The notes under the pieces were generated by a model. That model worked only from the letters and a program-made list of their open reading frames with translations, did no database searches and had not been told where the DNA came from. DNA of 9,521 nt from CAYVTD01 sp964577665 (lineage in GTDB: Bacteria > Bacteroidota > Ignavibacteria > Kapaibacteriales > UBA2268), in assembly GCA_964577665.1 (NCBI GenBank), contig CAZOBD010000156.1, positions 1-9,521 of the forward strand. Reading direction: 5' to 3'. Positions 6,486-9,521 of the stretch are shown here, in pieces. Position 1 is the stretch's first letter; every line of letters begins with the position of its first letter. The position numbers and the translations under genes were made by a program.

Positions 6486-9400
6486 AAAAGCAAAGAAACA
6501 GCCGAAAGCTATCTCAATATTGCCGCCGAATTGATAATATCAATAGACGAGTTTGGCTGTATTGCCATGCTCAACGACAACGGCTGCAATCTGCTGGGTT
6601 ACAAAAAATATGAACTCATAGGCAAAAACTGGTTTGATACCTGTCTGCCTGATTATGATGTTGAAAATGTAAAGTCAATCTTTAAAAAATTAATGAAAGG
6701 CAAACTTGAAAACACAGAACAGGTTGAAGGAAAGGTTCTTACCAAATCAGGTGAAGAAAGAACAATTCTCTGGCATAATTCACTATTAAAAGATGAAAAT
6801 GGAAGAATTACGGGCACTCTCAGTTCAGGGGAAGACATTACTGAAAGAAAAATAATTGAAGAAGCACTAAAAGAAAGCGAAGTTCGCTTCCGCACTCTTT
6901 TCGAAAACGCAGGCGATTCCATTTCAATTATTGACGGCGGCAAATACATCGAGTGCAATGAAGCTGCTTTGAAAGTCTTTGGCTGCGAAGCAAAATCAGA
7001 TATAATTGGAAAAAGCCCCTGGGATTTTTCACCGAAGCATCAGCCCTGCGGAGAGCTTTCAAACATAAAAGCAATGGCATATATCAGCCCGGCTCTTGAA
7101 GGAGAACCGCAGCAGTTCCACTGGAAGCACTCAAAAAAAGACGGCACCCCCATTGATACGGAAGTTACCCTTAACCGCCTTAATATTGGTGATAGTACTT
7201 ACGTTCAGGCTATTGTAAGAGATATAACCGAAAGACTTCAAACTGAGACGGAGCTGAAAGACAACAAGGAAAGGCTTGAAAACATAATAAGAGGAACTAA
7301 CGCAGGCACATGGGAATGGAACGTTAAAACAGGCGAAATCACTGTTAATGAACGCTGGGCTGAGATAATGGGCTATACTTTGAAAGAAGTAAGTCCGACA
7401 ACAATTGAAACTTGGGAAAAATTTGTACATCCCGATGATTTGAGCTCAGCTTATAAAATGCTTGAAAAGCATTTTAACAGGGAAAATGATTATTACGAGT
7501 GTGAGTTCCGCCTCCGCCATAAAAATGGGAGCTGGGTATGGATACTTGACAGAGGCAAAGTAATAGTGTGGGACGATGAAAAAAAACCGCTTTTGATGTA
7601 CGGAACTCATCAGGATATAACTGAAAGAAAACAAAGCGAAGAAGCGATTAAAAGAGAAAAGATGTTTTCCGATCTTCTGATAGAAAGCCTGCCCGGCATT
7701 TTCTATATGATAGATTCCAATATGCGGTTTGTCCGGTGGAACCACAACAAAGCCGCTTTCCACGGCTTGGACGACGAAGGCATGAAAACCCACCAACTGC
7801 TTGATGCCATAGCCGATGAAGATAAGGAAAAGCTTGTCTCTACGGCACAAGAAGTATTCACAAAAGGCGAAGCAAACGAGGTAATAAAAATTATCAGGCA
7901 CGACGGAGAAATCTTTTCCTATCAGCTTACGGGGAAACTTATTATCGTAGATGAAGAGCCAATGCTGCTCGGCGTCGGAATAGACGTTACCGACAGAATT
8001 AATGCGGAACTGGAGTTAAAAGAAAGCGAAGAAAGATTCAGAAAATACATTGAATTTTCCCCAACTCCAATTTTTATTGCCGACAGAGAAACAAACTACA
8101 CTTATGTAAATCACTCAGCATGCAGTCTGCTCGGATATTCTTTCGAAGAGCTGACCTCTATGAAAATCAAAGATATAAGCTACAATCTCGAACCCAGGCA
8201 GATAAAATCTTCATCCTTCACCAGACTAATTCAGGATGGCTCTATTTCAAATGTGGAAACAAAACTAAAGTGTAAAGATGGACATTTTAAAGACGTTATA
8301 ATCGATGCGGTTAGAATTTCAGAAAACCAGCTTATAGCTTTCTGTAAAGATATTTCAGAGATAAAACGCTACGAAGAAGAGATAATAGAAGCAAAACAGC
8401 GCGCAGAGGAAAGCGACAGGCTGAAATCAGCTTTTCTTGCAAACATGAGCCATGAGATACGCACTCCCATGAACGGCATAATGGGCTTTGCCGAGCTTTT
8501 AAAAGACCCTGAACTGACTGAAAACGAAGAAAAAGAATATGTGGAGATAATTCAAAACAGCGGCAAAAGAATGCTTAACATAATCAACGACCTGATAGAC
8601 ATTTCTAAGATTGAAGCGGGAGAAATTGAGCTGTTCATTCAGGAAACGCCTCTTAATACCGTATTAAGAGACCTGCACACTTTTTTCAAGCCCCAGGCTG
8701 ATAAAAAAGGACTTGCATTTTCTTATGAAAGCTGCTTTGAAGATGCAGAAACAATAATAATGACCGACAGAACGAAGCTTAATCAGATACTCAGCAACTT
8801 AATCAACAATGCAATAAAATTTACTTCAAAAGGCAGTGTTACCTTCGGCTGCGACATAAAAGGAAATATGATTGAATTTTACGTAAAGGATACCGGCAAA
8901 GGCATAGAAAAGGATTATCTGGACATAATCTTTGAGCGCTTCCGTCAGGCAGATATGGAAACCTCGCGGCAGTATGAGGGCGCCGGATTGGGGCTAAGCA
9001 TATCCAAAGGCTTCGTAGAAATGATGGGAGGCATAATATGGGCGGAATCAAAACCTGGAGCCGGAAGCGCCTTTTATTTTACAATACCTTTTAAATCAGC
9101 AGAAAGCAAAAAAGAAGATATGAAACAGGAAGCTCCACAACAAATAACTTCAGCAGATATGTTGACAGTCTTAATAGCAGAAGACGACTTTGACAGCTTC
9201 CTTCTGCTTAAAAAAATGCTGAAGGACTTCAATGGTAAAATCCTGCATGCCGACAACGGCAGAAAAGCTGTGGATATTGCATTATCCAATCAGAAGGTAG
9301 ATCTGGTGCTTATGGATATCAAGATGCCTGTTATGAACGGCTATGATGCCGCAAGAAAGATAAAAGAAAACAAGCCTGATTTACCCGTTATAGCCCAAAC

Positions 9401-9521
9401 CGCCTATGCCTTGAAATCTGACATGCAGGCGGCTCTCGACGCAGGCTGCGACGATTATATTTCTAAGCCTATTATAAAAAATGATCTTCTGAAAATCTTG
9501 GAAAAATATCTTAAGATGAAA
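6486..9521 (+). CDS. Multi-PAS hybrid sensor histidine kinase, C-terminal part (after the gap, open at window end)
   Basis: This frame of 1012 codons has no stop and continues the kinase. Counting from 6486, it holds five PAS domains (~5-122, 131-251, 262-382 of PAS_3 type with HPDD at 315-318, 391-504, 513-625), each followed by a PAC-like end such as DITERK. The HisKA domain follows, with the phospho-accepting His at 656 (FLANMSHEIRTPMNG). The HATPase domain shows all boxes: N-box NLINNAIKFT (771-780), G1 DTGKGIE (802-808), F-box IFERFRQ (815-821) and G2 GAGLGLSI (832-839). Last is a receiver domain with acidic pocket E899/D900/D901, phospho-acceptor D944 (VLMDIKMP), T972 and K994. It should autophosphorylate at His656 and pass phosphate to Asp944, then through an HPt protein not seen here. 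The receiver ends near the window edge, so a stop should follow soon. The H-box region is typical of Bacteroidota hybrid kinases. The alternative that two different genes were joined at the gap is less likely, because each side lacks what the other supplies. Confidence 0.88.

Noticed and set aside
7446..7901. A 151-residue aromatic-rich minus-strand open frame.
   Set aside because: It lies wholly inside the kinase gene, opposite clear PAS-domain sequence, so it is a shadow frame.

Overview
The window looks like part of a draft genome from a Bacteroidota/FCB-group bacterium. Three things point there. A secreted protein ends in a type IX secretion (T9SS) type A sorting domain preceded by a coat-hanger-like domain. 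A second, orphan T9SS tail fragment lies between genes. The hybrid histidine kinase has an H-box region of the style common in Bacteroidota. Genes are moderately AT-rich and intergenic DNA is very AT-rich. I cannot name a genus. A run of 100 N (6386-6485) marks a scaffold gap, so this is probably a metagenome or draft assembly.

Layout, left to right. (1) 1-63: a C/G-rich hairpin that doubles as a four-G-tract G-quadruplex motif, just past the end of the first gene. (2) 64-1911 (-): a secreted right-handed beta-helix protein, T9SS cargo. (3) 1912-2332: a non-coding stretch with a short direct repeat, a 14-bp perfect inverted repeat and, on the + strand, the orphan last ~30 residues of another T9SS sorting domain. 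(4) 2333-3634 (-) and 3634-4134 (-): a two-gene operon read right to left. It holds a MerR-type regulator with a cysteine-rich C-terminus, then an outer-membrane beta-barrel of the alginate-export type. Stop and start share one base (TAATG), and the second gene's Shine-Dalgarno lies inside the first gene. (5) 4135-4495: a very AT-rich divergent intergenic region with an inverted repeat beside the regulator start. (6) 4496-9521 (+): a giant hybrid sensor histidine kinase, broken by the N gap and running off the window end. It has at least ten PAS domains, a 21-residue-periodic coiled coil, HisKA and HATPase domains, and an essentially complete receiver domain.

How it may work together (inference): the MerR-type protein probably senses a metal, redox or small-molecule signal through its Cys cluster and controls expression of the barrel encoded directly after it. 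The divergent hybrid kinase could be a separate sensory system sharing the intergenic control region. The beta-helix protein is an envelope or secreted product with no clear functional tie to the rest. No complete mobile element, tRNA, rRNA or CRISPR array was seen. The most unusual items are the MerR/Cys-rich regulator coupled to a porin-like barrel, the orphan T9SS tail with its embedded palindrome, and the size and architecture of the kinase.
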